NCBI GenBank assembly: GCA_036346225.1
Contig: JARFIW010001109.1
Location: forward strand, 1,162,501 to 1,226,500
From: Platerodrilus igneus
Taxonomy: Eukaryota > Arthropoda > Insecta > Coleoptera > Lycidae
Reading direction: 5' to 3'
Length of the DNA: 64,000 bases
A program made the position numbers and the translations under genes. Shown one piece after another: positions 33,340 to 43,767 of this stretch (position 1 is the stretch's first letter; the number at the start of each line of letters is the position of its first letter). A model generated the notes under the pieces. The model did no database searches. It worked only from the letters and a program-made list of their open reading frames with translations, and was not told the DNA's origin.

Positions 33340-34450
33340 CTACAAGATCACCACCTCTGTAGATGCCTTACACAAGACTGCACGTACCTGGCTCACTCCG
33401 TATTTCTGCCTTCTATCGTGAACAGCAATTCCATCTCGAACTCGTTGTTCACCCAAATCCACAACAATTTCTCTGGACTGCCGCTCCAGATCCAAACATC
33501 ACCTCTGCTTCCACTCAATGTGCAACAAGTACCCTCATTCAATTTGAAAATAATTCTCTACTTACAAGTCATCCTGCTTCAGTTATTACAATGATTTACT
33601 AGGTTTCACTCCGTTTAAACTAACATGCACCTACTTGTGCATCAAGAACACTTGTAAATTTCAAGTCAGACTGCACTGGTCACGTGGTTTGAAGCTAGGA
33701 TGATCTTCTGTAGACTTGGAAAATAAGAGAGTGAATGCCGCCTCCAGCAACGCTTATATAACTACAGCCCCACTTGAGTTGCCTGTATTTTTGTTACCCA
33801 TTTCTTGTAAAGTTGCTAACGGCAACTCAATTCCATAGAATACACCTGCACGTAAACACATCGGTCTTTTAAAACTAGGAAATCGTCAACATAAACACTT
33901 CATTACCGCGAAAAACTGTCTAAACTTGCCAACCGTCCAAATATTCCTTGAAATTACCACACTTCTGTTAACCCCACACAAATACAATCACGTCTCTCGT
34001 GTGCGCGTTCATACAATTATCTCCCTTGCACCCTCATAATAACATCTCTCAGCTATGTCTTCATTTCCTACCTAAAGTGTCTACGTTATTTCTACCTTTC
34101 TGGTATCTCTTTCTGTCCCGTGTTTTCTGCCTTTGTTGTAGCCCCTCTATTACTATATTGTTCACGGTTATTTCTCCCTTCCTTTATATGCGCCTCGAAA
34201 AATTGATACCGTCTACAAATATGTTGCATCTTCGTCCCGCTTATTGGTTTTTAAAGTATACTCGTCTGACACGCGCTTGAAAATCTTTGTCCCATAACCA
34301 CCTGATATCTTGCATCTGCCTCTGTTACGTAGTAAATATTGTCTGTACATAAATTATGTATATAACTAGAATCAATTTCCTCAAATGCAAGACGTAATAG
34401 AAAATCGGTAGCAAGAACCAAGCTTCAGTAGTATTAATTATAACATCATC
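33340..34450. other. Unassigned sequence with one unknown open frame
   Basis: A plus-strand frame at 33363-33602 (79 codons, starting MPYTRLHVPG) has balanced composition but no family I recognise and no partner exon. The rest shows nothing identifiable. Confidence 0.35.
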
Positions 34451-34459
34451 TAAACAATT

Positions 34460-34532
34460 GGCTAGATAGCTCAGTTGGTTAGAGCGCTGATCCGGAAAAC
34501 CAAAGGTCGCAGGTTCAAATCCTGCTGTAGCC
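34460..34532 (+). tRNA. tRNA-like sequence, SINE head, probably not a working tRNA
   Basis: Its 73 bases fit a cloverleaf: acceptor GGCTAGA/TGTAGCC (one G-G mismatch), D-arm GCTC/GAGC, T-arm GCAGG TTCAAAT CCTGC. The anticodon stem CTGAT/ACCAA is damaged; the partial copy at 28.5 kb keeps ATCAG. The loop CCGGAAA places GGA at the anticodon, which would be serine, but it lacks U33 and the long variable arm of tRNA-Ser. It is followed at once by the repeat body shared with 28.4 kb. I take it as a tRNA-derived repeat head; an old host tRNA gene is the alternative. Confidence 0.5.
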
Positions 34533-34632
34533 GTTCTTTTAGTGGTTTTCAATTACTTGTTCGATTTGAAATGGTAATTCAACTTTACATACAAAGTTGG
34601 GTTTTCATTTCATCTTAAAAACTATTAATAAA
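34460..34632 (+). mobile_element. tRNA-headed SINE-like element
   Basis: The tRNA-like head (34460-34532) is followed by TTCTTTTAGTGGTTTTCAAT, GTTCGATTTGAAATGG, AACTTTACATACAAAGTTGG and TTTTCATTTCATCTTAAAAA, ending in CTATTAATA. The same body forms both arms of the hairpin at 28392-28610 and part of that at 38559-38703. Its end lies next to family A arm 4. Confidence 0.75.
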
Positions 34633-34639
34633 ATACTCA

Positions 34640-36774
34640 TATTTAGACCAGGGTAGAAAATTAAATAATCACATCAAATAATTTTAATCACCGTGTATAA
34701 TGAATATTATTAGATAATACGCGTTATTAAAACCGTGAAGCATAAAAATTTATTAGTTTCAGTAAAAATAAGAGATTTAAATCATGTACAAGACGCTTTA
34801 TATCAAAAGAAACAGTATTAAAAAGCTCTACGTGTAATTTAATTATTCCTAATAAAGAAACAAATGGAAATTACGTGCAAAATTTATATTAATTAACCCT
34901 ATTTTAAGTAACCGGTATTAAACAAAATGTACACATAATAATTAATATTTAATTTGTATTCGCTAAAAATGAAAGGATAGAAGTCAATTTTAATTGGAGT
35001 TAATTAAACCATTATTAATAATAAACATAAAAGCCTGTGAAAATCCAAGATTAAAATACCAGAAAATAAAGCTCTGAGAATTAATATTATGTTTGAACAC
35101 CTGCGTAGTTTAAATGTCACGTACGGCGAAAATTTTGTAGATAACAAATGGTTTCAAAGAATCTTGGAGAAACCGTAGCTTAATAGTTACGAGAAATGCT
35201 AAAGGTGGGATATTTCACACTCCACATGGACTAAAATAATCGATAATAAAGAATATCAATTTGCATCAATAAGAACGGGTTAGATAAAGACAGATAATAT
35301 GCACAAGACCGAGACACATATAGTAAAAGGCGTGAGTAGAGCAACGTCATGGGGTTGCGATTGGTTGAAAGTAAAAGGCAAAATTTGAGAGGTGAAAATA
35401 ACATTTCTGAATAAAAGTCAATTAGTTATTTCCAGACGTTGCGTGCCGTGTTGAAATTTCTGAGATTTAACTGGGGCGAGTACAAAATTCGTAAAAACCG
35501 ACGCGCGGGCTACGGAATGGGAACCGAGAATGCGAAATTCTTTAGAATGGTCCGTTTTGAGGACTCGACCGACAGACAGGCTAACCTCTATATATACCCA
35601 GGGGAATATGAACAAGCTCTCTTACATCCGCGACTTGATTCAATACGTTAAACAGTGCATTTTAGTTTGATAGAATAATTTAAAGTTTGCTCGTATATTT
35701 TGGTGATTTAAAACAGTTTGTTATTTACGTGCTAACATGAATGTACGTGAGTGCACTTAGATACAAGGTCATAAAATTTAGTATCACTGTACCAATTAGT
35801 AAAATTTACAACGACAAATGAATACACCAAAAGTAGGCAGTTTTGGCGTATATTGGTGAAAGAAGTATGAATTTCTTTGCTATTTTTCGGGAGTGTTAAT
35901 GATTAAATGGTTCATAAATGTGTCTGGATCCACAAAACAAGGGTCAGATATACACAGATGAGTTCTGGAAAAGCCCAGAAACAACTTTAAATAAATGGTG
36001 ATGGAGAAAATTTGAAAAGCGTTGAGAATCAGAAGCTGTAAATATAACCCAGTTGGAATGGTGTGATTAACAAAAGGGACGATGTACATTGAAGCTACGA
36101 GTGCAGTAACCTTCAGGTAATTTATACTATTTTGTTTGAACTTTGATATTGTTGTGTGTGTTGAATTACTTTATAATTGATTTACTTTAAATGGACATTA
36201 GTGAAATTGTACTAACCATAAAATTTTAATGTTAAGGTGAAATTTGCTTGTTTAAGTAGAAAGGGGTATTTAGTATTGATGTTCTGGATTATGATGAAAA
36301 TTTGGGTATGTCTTTGAGCTCAATTAGACGAACCTGGTTAATTAACGTAAAGGGGTGGTAGATGCTCCCTTTGTACTCAGACTCCGGTCTGCATATATTG
36401 TTATATTAATTAGTAAGCATCCAACAAGGACTTTAATTCAGGATGCAGATTTAAATGATAATAAATGTAATCTTGAAAATTTCTGATACTGAAATTTATG
36501 CCAAAATTTAATTTTGAAATTTTAATGTATTGTGAATATTGATGTAAATAGAGTTAACGTTCGTGTTTGTGGTAGGAATGTGTTTGTTTTTTTTATGAAT
36601 GAGGATGAAAGTTATCTAGGGGAGCAGCCGATGCGATTAACAGAAGAAAGTCAATGGACCAACACAGTTAAAGTAATGAATAGCTTGTCGTAGGATTCAC
36701 AGCATTCTGGACATCCAATTCGTAGGGGCTCGATTCGAAAAGCGGAGTACCCGGATTTTGGTGGTAACACAGCA
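34640..36774 (+). mobile_element. Family A repeat arm 4
   Basis: A more diverged relative of arms 1 and 3: AATCACCGTGTATAATGA (34689), GGAAATTACGTGCAAAATTTA, AAGAATATCAATTTGCATCA, a TATATATACCC promoter-like motif (35590), TTCAGGTAATTT at the donor-like site (36113), and CACAGCATTCTGGACATCC then AATTCGTAGGGGCTCG (36698-36735), the diverged primer-site unit. It ends ACACAGCAATATATA. The plus-strand frame at 35439-35651 is probably chance. Confidence 0.6.
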
Positions 36775-36797
36775 ATATATATATATATATATATATA
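36775..36797. repeat. (TA)n at the centre of the second family A palindrome
   Basis: A short TA tract between ACACAGCAATATA and TATAAATTGCTGAGAC. The flanks are inverted copies. Confidence 0.9.
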
Positions 36798-38450
36798 AAT
36801 TGCTGAGACACGTCCAAACTTTGGAGCGCCACTAAAAGGGTGATGTGACAACGGTACAGCAAATTGTAAATTTGAAATTATTATGTTACCTTCCTTTTCT
36901 TTTCTTTGCTTGGCTAGCTCAACGAAAATTTTTACTGTGGAAGTTACAAAATGAAATAAAACACAACAATTTCAAGAAACATCTATACATCCAAAAACAT
37001 TTTTCCTTCATACAAGACAGTTTAGAGAACAATTTACAGTTTCAATTCATACATACAATAATTCCTATGAGTTACGTAATTATTAAAATATTCCTTACCT
37101 AATCTTTGTTAAAGGTACAAATCTTCCTTAGTTAATATGTGGATAACTCACTTATTTTTTATTACCACGTTCGTAAATGTGATTGACCAAGAACTATCAT
37201 GGATAATTTATTAAAGGTCAAGATGTTGCCAACTTTGGCCTCAAAATTTTCCTGTAATTATCTGCTTACAAATCAAAATACTATAGGATTAGAAAATTAC
37301 TCTAGTTTACTAATATACAAACATTTTTTATCAGTTACAAACAAAGAAATCTAAACTGTATACTTGCAAAATCAAATAGCGCTTAACCAACTCGAAATTA
37401 ACCGTATGAAATACTTTCCATTCCATTTTATATTGGCGTTAAATCCCAGTTTACCAGTTTGTCCATATTATTTTAAATCTTCATTTAGAGTGTTTATTTT
37501 CGAAGTGCATCTCTTATTTTTAATTAATTAGCTTGTGTATCAAAGAATGTTCAATTTTCATTGCATTTTACAAAACAAATAACATTTCATCAAAAATCAT
37601 GCAACTCTGCATGTTATTTGGATGTGAATAAAATCTTTACTCAACGTTACATATTATTTGATAAAGAATCGCAAATTAATTGATTCTTACATGTCGATCT
37701 ATTAAATTGAAATGAATTTTACATGTTGCTTGATGTCGCCAATTAATGAATGAAAATTTTTAATTCCAAGTTCTAATCAAGTTCCGGCTTTATATATTAA
37801 ATTATCTTTACATGTCATATTTTCCAGATTTTTCGTAATATAATTCAAATATTATTCACCTACGTGATGCAATATTTCCGCGATTTCCATGACTTTGATG
37901 GTCTAATTAGTGTCAAATTTATGATTTACGAGCATAGCAAGACGTGGTCGATCCTTGTCGAATGCACGAAGTTTATGTTCTGTTTCCTTTTATCTTATTG
38001 AAATGTGTAAGGCTATAACAATTACTCATATCTTTTTTGTGCTTTTTAACGTTCGCTCGAGTTCTTCGAATAATGCGTTTATTCATAATTGGCTATTTAA
38101 TAAGTTTTAAAATACTTCTTAGTATTTGACGTATTAATAAAGAAGATTCTAGAATAATGTTGTGTTTGAAACTCTTAAAATTAAGTTAAATAATCTACAA
38201 GGGTGTCAATTTACTATTTTAAAAGAACATAATTATTTTATGCTTTGCAAACGCAATAAATGTACTTTTACCATAATTAAAGCGAATATTTTATGCACGG
38301 GAGGTGTAGTTTTATGAAAATACCGCAATCTTGTTACGGGAGTAGGCATATGTTTATACAGGGTAAAATTAAATTTGGGAAAATTTTACTGTTGTTCGTT
38401 TTGGGTGGGTTTTTTCACTAAATTTGGCGTTCGATGATCATTATCACATA
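36798..38450 (-). mobile_element. Family A repeat arm 5, inverted partner of arm 4
   Basis: On the minus strand it ends GTTGAGCTAGCCAAGCAAAG, then CATCACCCTTTTAGTGGCG, CTCCAAAGTTTGGACG and CTCAGCAATTTATA, the same order as the other arms. The outer end near 38350 reads TTTAATTTTACCCTGTATAA, the counterpart of AACAACCCTGTATATAG in arm 3. It matches arm 2 over most of its length. No genes. Confidence 0.65.
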
Positions 38451-38455
38451 ATATA

Positions 38456-38505
38456 TATTTATATATAAATATATATTTATATATAAATATATATTTATAT
38501 ATAAA
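38456..38505. repeat. TATATTTATATA tandem repeat
   Basis: TATATTTATATATAAATA repeats about three times at the outer end of arm 5. Confidence 0.9.
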
Positions 38506-38558
38506 TATTTTAGATAGTTAATTACACAAGGTAGGTTGATAAATACTATCGTATTACA

Positions 38559-38703
38559 GTGAATAAGATGAAATAATAACTTAGGATACAGGTTCAAGTC
38601 CTGTTCAAGACCTTATATTTTCCATCTTTCAATTACTAGTCGATTTGAAATGATCATTTGGGCTTTGCATAAAAGTCTAAGTTATTATTTCATCTTATTC
38701 ACT
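38559..38703. repeat. Hairpin with tRNA T-arm fragment
   Basis: A perfect 27 bp inverted repeat (38559-38585 and 38677-38703) contains AATAAGATGAAATAATAACT. Inside lies ACAGGTTCAAGTCCTGT, a tRNA T-arm, then CAATTACTAGTCGATTTGAA from the tRNA-headed element body. It is related to 28392-28610. The Tc1/mariner-like element begins 10 bp to the right. Confidence 0.8.
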
Positions 38704-38712
38704 ATATATATA

Positions 38713-40099
38713 CAAGGTTATCATAAAGTAAGGGATATATTTTAAATCATTACAACTTTTTAATAAATTAAGTTAGTAACATAAAATAAACGAAATCTAG
38801 TTGCTTAATGAATGGGATTTTACCGTATCTATGAGAAACAAAAGCGTTGTCATAACAATTGTTGACACTAGTGTCAAAACGAAATTATTCAATTTGAAGT
38901 TTTATTTTGAAATTAAAACTCAAGTAAACGTTGAGTTCAAACGACTCAACTGTAATAACATGGATTTACAAACAAGAATTGGTTTAGTTCAGTGCTATTA
39001 TGAATCCGGCAGAAATTACACCGCTGGATTACGAAGATTTCGCACGAGAATGGGTTTGAGAGCGGGACCCTGTCAAATGAAAGCGTACCGCAATTTGATA
39101 CAAAAATTTGAAAGAACAGGGTCTGTAACTGACTTACCAAGATCAGGAAGACCAATAATTAGTGATGTCCAAGTTGCAGAGGTTCTTCATGAAAATCAAG
39201 ACATAGCCAGAAGCAATTCACTCGCAATCAGCAGTGCAAATGCGATATCAAGCGATTGCAAATGCCGTATACCACGGTTTGGAAAATTTTACGCAAAATT
39301 CTAAACATGTATCCATATAAACTGAAAATGCTGTTTGAATTAAAGGACGCAGATTTGCCTACTAGGTACGATTTTTCTTTGCGAGTAATGGCTCAGATGG
39401 AAATTGAACCCGAATGGTTATCCCGTATTTTATGGACAGATGAGGCACATTTTACTCTGATTGGTGGAGTCAATACTCAAAACTGTAGAATCTGGTCTGC
39501 AGAAAATCCGCAACAAATCGTTCAAAAAGGTCTTCATGACAAGAAAGTCACCGTTTGGTGCGGTTTTACAGCTGATTTTATTATTGGTCCGTATTTCTAC
39601 GAGGAAATGCAGAATGGACAAGCCGTATCTGTAACTGTAAATGGTGAACGATACTTGCAAATGTTACAAAATTATGTTATTCCACAGCTGCAAAACGAGC
39701 ACTACGGAATTGAAAACATCATTTTTATGCAGGATGGAGCACCCCCGCACATCTTTCGACCAGTCAAAGAATTGTTAACCAACGTTTTTCAAGATCGCGT
39801 GTTAAGCAGACATTTCGTAAATTCATGGCCACCAAGATCACCTGATCTAAACCCAGCGGATTACTGGCTGTGGGGTACAATTCAACCAGAAATGTTACGA
39901 AATGCTGTGTACAATTTGGAGGTAAGGATGGTGATCTTACAACAACAAAATGGAGGTCATATTGAGCAATTGCCGTAACCTGTTTTGGGCATACTAAATC
40001 CCATTTCATAAACAATTAGATTTCATTTATTTCTTGTTATTAACTTAATTTGTTAAAAAGTTATCATAATTTAAAATATATCCCTTACTTTATGATAAC

Positions 40100-40103
<4 letters not shown>
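38713..40103 (+). mobile_element. Tc1/mariner-like DNA transposon with long terminal inverted repeats
   Basis: Both ends carry AGGTTATCATAAAGTAAGGG and the similarity runs inward about 100 bp (to near 38815 and 40000), with mismatches. The element sits within TA repeats, so a TA duplication (38711-38712 and 40104-40105) is likely. It is 1.39 kb and encodes one transposase with a single frame break. This is among the youngest-looking elements in the window. Confidence 0.9.
38960..39978 (+). pseudogene. Tc1/mariner-superfamily transposase, one frameshift
   Basis: It would bind the terminal repeats and cut and paste the element. It starts MDLQTRIGLVQCYYESGRNY with an N-terminal helix-turn-helix region, then FERTGSVTDLPRSGRPIISD. 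Near 39245 the frame shifts and continues VWKILRKILNMYPYKLKM. Catalytic motifs are WTDEAHF, FMQDGAPPHI and WPPRSPDLNPADYWLWG, with 36 residues between the second and third Asp by my count. All three Asp are present. It ends normally after HIEQLP. Except for the frame break it looks intact, so a working relative elsewhere is plausible. Confidence 0.85.

Positions 40104-40137
<34 letters not shown>
40104..40137. repeat. (TA)n microsatellite
   Basis: TA repeats right of the transposon. A second tract lies at 40254-40297, beside the gypsy LTR. Confidence 0.95.
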
Positions 40138-40139
<2 letters not shown>

Positions 40140-40250
40140 CTTTCTTGACAATACGTGAATATTAATAATTGTTCCTTTTGGTTAAACATAAATAAAACAA
40201 ATCGTGTAATTTTGTTTCCACTATCGACGCGAGTTATGTATCCCCCAATT

Positions 40251-40297
<47 letters not shown>

Positions 40298-40298
<1 letters not shown>

Positions 40299-40815
40299 AA
40301 GAAATAGAACAATTAGGAAATTATTAGAAAGTGTAATAAAAAGTTAAGTGAAGTGCAACATTGTAAATACAAGGACAATTTGTAAAGTTTATTAACGTTC
40401 ATGAGAACGGATGCGCTACTTTGTATCGCAAACAATAGTGACACTGCAGACGTCAGGTCACAGACGGTCAGGTACCGTGATTACTTAGAAATTAAGATTA
40501 CAACATTGTATTTATGAATAGAGTTAAGAATAAGCAGACATGAGATCTGCAAGTTCCCACAGCTATGTGAGGGGATAGGAACATTATAAAAAGTCCGGGA
40601 GCTCAAGGGCCCGGCAGTCAGTCAAGTGATCCGCTTTTGCCTTGCAGTTTACTTACTACTCAAAATAGCACCTTCATTAATTAATTTCGATTTAAAGTAA
40701 TGCTTAATTTTAACTTGTCAAAATTCAACATTTAATCTCTGTATTAATAAATAAAATTGTTAAGAAGTTTTGAAACTTGTTTTTAAAAAGGCAGCTCCCA
40801 AGGCCCGAACCTTAA
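40298..40815 (+). mobile_element. 5' LTR of the gypsy element
   Basis: Matches the partial LTRs at 13826-14275 and 46400-46677. It contains AAGAATAAGCAGACATGAGA, a TATAAAAAG box (40586), AATAAATAAAATT (polyadenylation region, 40745) and the end CCCAAGGCCCGAACCTTAAC. The left border is blurred by the (TA)n at 40254-40297 and could lie nearer 40230. Confidence 0.75.
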
Positions 40816-40816
40816 C

Positions 40817-40834
40817 TGGCGCAGTCGTACGTAT
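40817..40834 (+). other. Primer-binding site
   Basis: TGGCGCAGTCG directly follows the LTR. This start is the primer-site type used by 17.6/297-like gypsy elements, from memory (tRNA-Ser). It differs from the TGGCGCCCAACG type of family A. Confidence 0.6.
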
Positions 40835-42582
40835 GTCAAAACGTCACTAGGAAGCCCAAATTCGAAGAACTGGTAGTCTGGAATTTCAATTCCAAATTTG
40901 ACAGAACCAAACAGAAGTTGGACGCGATACAAAAATCGTTCAAATTCAACAAACCCAAACAGAAGTTGAAGGCGAAACAAAATCGTTCAAATTCAACAAA
41001 AGAAAACCCGGAGGAGATACAAGAATAGATCGAATCCAAAAACCGACGTGGAGAAAGTACAAAAATCGACGGACTCCATGAAACCAACAAAACAATTAGT
41101 GTAAGTTTATTTTCCTTAAACCAATTGAATTTTATTTTCCAAACATTTGATGTTTGCTAGTATAAGAGAATTTTATGATTTATATATGTATATTGACTAT
41201 TAGTACCATTATTTTATGCAATTTAATGAAAATAATTACTTAGCTAGTGCAAGAAATTATTTTCAAGCAATTTTGAGAAATTGAATTTTGAGAACCAAAA
41301 GACGCATTATATGCGCACTTGAGGCAATTATTACAAAAATTAACTAACGCAAAAAAAATTATAGAAACAAAACAAAAAGAATTTTTAATTTAACAACACG
41401 ACATTAACTGGCGCACAAAAATAATTTAAGTACTTAAAAATAAAGTAAAATTAAATCACAAATTAATACCGAGATCCTTGTAAATAACGCAAAGAAAATA
41501 TTGAAACAAATTATCCAGACGCAAACTCATCGCATTCCATAAATAATAGACACAGCTTGTAATCTATTATTAACCTAAATTCTTATCTTGAGTTAAAACC
41601 AAGCCTTCAGAGCCATACACCAACTGAATTTGCGTAATCATTGGAAAACTTTTCAATTTACCAGAATAAAATTAAAGCATCTTGAATTAAAACAAAGTAT
41701 CATGAATTACGACCGGAAATTCTTATCAGGAAATAAAACATCATCTTAAATACGAAAAATACGTCTAATTATAAAATCAACTTAAGAAACCTATAAATAT
41801 TCATGCTATTGGAAAATGCGCATAGCAACAGTATAAAAACTATAAAATTACATTCATTCCCAAACGTGACAATTATAATCAAAATACTGCAGCAATTAAC
41901 AAAGTATAAACATCACTGGACGTGACATTATAATTAATTATAGAAAAGACGCAATCTATTTAAATAAAAGTTTCAGAAAGATCAAATAAAGTATAATTGC
42001 ATATTTAATTATACCACAGCATTCACAGAGACTGAATAACACCTGCAGTAGTTTAAAACTTTGTATGCAACTTTGAATAACGCAGAAGACGAAACCTTAC
42101 AAACTTTATAATTAACACTTAAGTTTACGAGACGAGAAGCATCGTAGACACACTTATAACTTACACACACCCACGAGAAGAGATAATTACAACAGACAGA
42201 ATAAAGTCGGCAGAATTAAAATAGAAAAGTTTTAACTGACGAAAAGCAAGTCACATCGAAACTTCAGAAACCAAACCCACAATAAAATTAACATCAGTAA
42301 ATTAAAAATAAACGTAACCAAGACAGTATCAAGCGTAAACTTCATAAATTAATTACAGCACCGTACAATTAAATACAATACAAGCAACTCAATTCTTTGA
42401 ATAATCTAAAACAACCCAAGCTAAAGATAGCAAGTAATCCGACGTAATCTAAACGGAAAATTAATAAACCCAAGCAAGGAATAACAATACAAACCGCGAA
42501 ATAAATCCCAATTTTTACAAAATTTGAAAATAATCAAAGTCAAAACTAAATATTAATTATTAGAACAACCTCCCAAGCCATA
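40835..42582 (+). other. Untranslated leader of the gypsy element
   Basis: About 1.75 kb, A-rich and without long frames. AAATCGTTCAAATTCAACAA occurs twice (40935 and 40980) with CAGAAGTTGRA and GGAGATACAAG variants, a short decayed repeat. Confidence 0.6.
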
Positions 42583-43767
42583 ATGAGTGGAGATATGAAG
42601 ATTTATTTGGAAACCATTTCAATGTATAATGGCGATCAAACTTTGTTAGCAAATTACATTACCGCGTGTGAACTATTTTTGAAAACATTCTATAAACCCG
42701 GTGACAACGAATGAAACGTATTACTCATACGCCTTATTATCAGCAAACTAACCGGAAAGGCACTAGCATTAATTGACAGCCGAGATGACTTAGAACAATG
42801 GGAAGATTTCAAAAAAAAAGATTGATTGCATATTTTGGCGATCAACGTAACCTAAAATGCATAGTACTCGACTTTAGAATGGAAAATGGAAAATAACCAA
42901 TTTCCGTACCAATTTGGAATGAAATGCCAAGATGTAAAAAATTTAATCTTGACGAAACTAAATATTGAAGAACCCGATCAAAATATCAAACTTTTAAAAA
43001 CAAAAATGTATGACGAAATGGCATTAGACACATATCTAAACGCACTACCAGAACGACTATCAGACAAAATTAGGATCCACCGCCCACAAAACTTAGAAAA
43101 AGCCATGAACATAATAATCGAAGAAGAAAACGGAATGTATTACAGAAACAAAATATACAACCCCAACGCGAATAAAAGTTACTCACCAATAAAAACTATA
43201 CAAGCCGCGAGACAAACAATTCCCCTACAAAAATTCACCCCATTCTATACACAAACAAACCAACCGCGAACCAATAATCCACATTTTAATAACGCAATCT
43301 TTAATAATCATTATAAACAATTTCTAAAACCAAAGTTTAGCCCAAATTTTACGAATCCCGCATTTCAACCAAGATTCAACCAAAACGTAAATCAACAAAG
43401 ACCGGCATTCAACGCGAACCCTATTAGAAATTCATTAATGACAAATAATAATAACAATCCTAATAACTATTATAAACCCACACCAATTGATACCTCATCT
43501 GGTAACACCAGACCAAATACAAAAATAACACACATTCGACCAAACCCTAACCAAAAACGCACTTTTACATCGTAAGAACTATTTCATCAAGAAGTAGAAG
43601 AATTTAATAATGACCAGAATAATTACATTCAGCCCAGTACAAACAATCAATCAAACCATGTAGAAACTTATGAACGCGACGAATCATACGAAACTTAAGA
43701 CGAGGACGACGAAGAAAACGCGTGCTCAAATTTTGAGATAGACCGATTTATAAACGACCAAACTTAA
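42583..43767 (+). pseudogene. Gypsy gag, broken
   Basis: This would be the capsid/nucleocapsid precursor. It starts MSGDMKIYLETISMYNGDQT. An in-frame TGA occurs near 42712 and a frame change between 42820 and 42886. The main piece (42886-43575) reads NNQFPYQFGMKCQDVKNLIL and ALPERLSDKIRIHRP, and has an Asn/Pro-rich tail without zinc knuckles. Two further in-frame TAA codons (43573 and 43696) precede the last stop at 43765-43767, where an acidic end DEDDEENACSNFEIDR overlaps the pol start. A knuckle-free, Asn-rich tail is known in 17.6/297-like gag. Confidence 0.8.

Noticed and set aside
34460..34532. Functional tRNA-Ser gene with GGA anticodon
   Set aside because: It lacks U33 and the long variable arm of tRNA-Ser, has a broken anticodon stem, and is continuous with a repeat body found elsewhere.
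35439..35651. 70-codon frame in family A arm 4
   Set aside because: The frame is not kept in arms 1 and 3 and includes the TATA-like motif, so it is probably chance.
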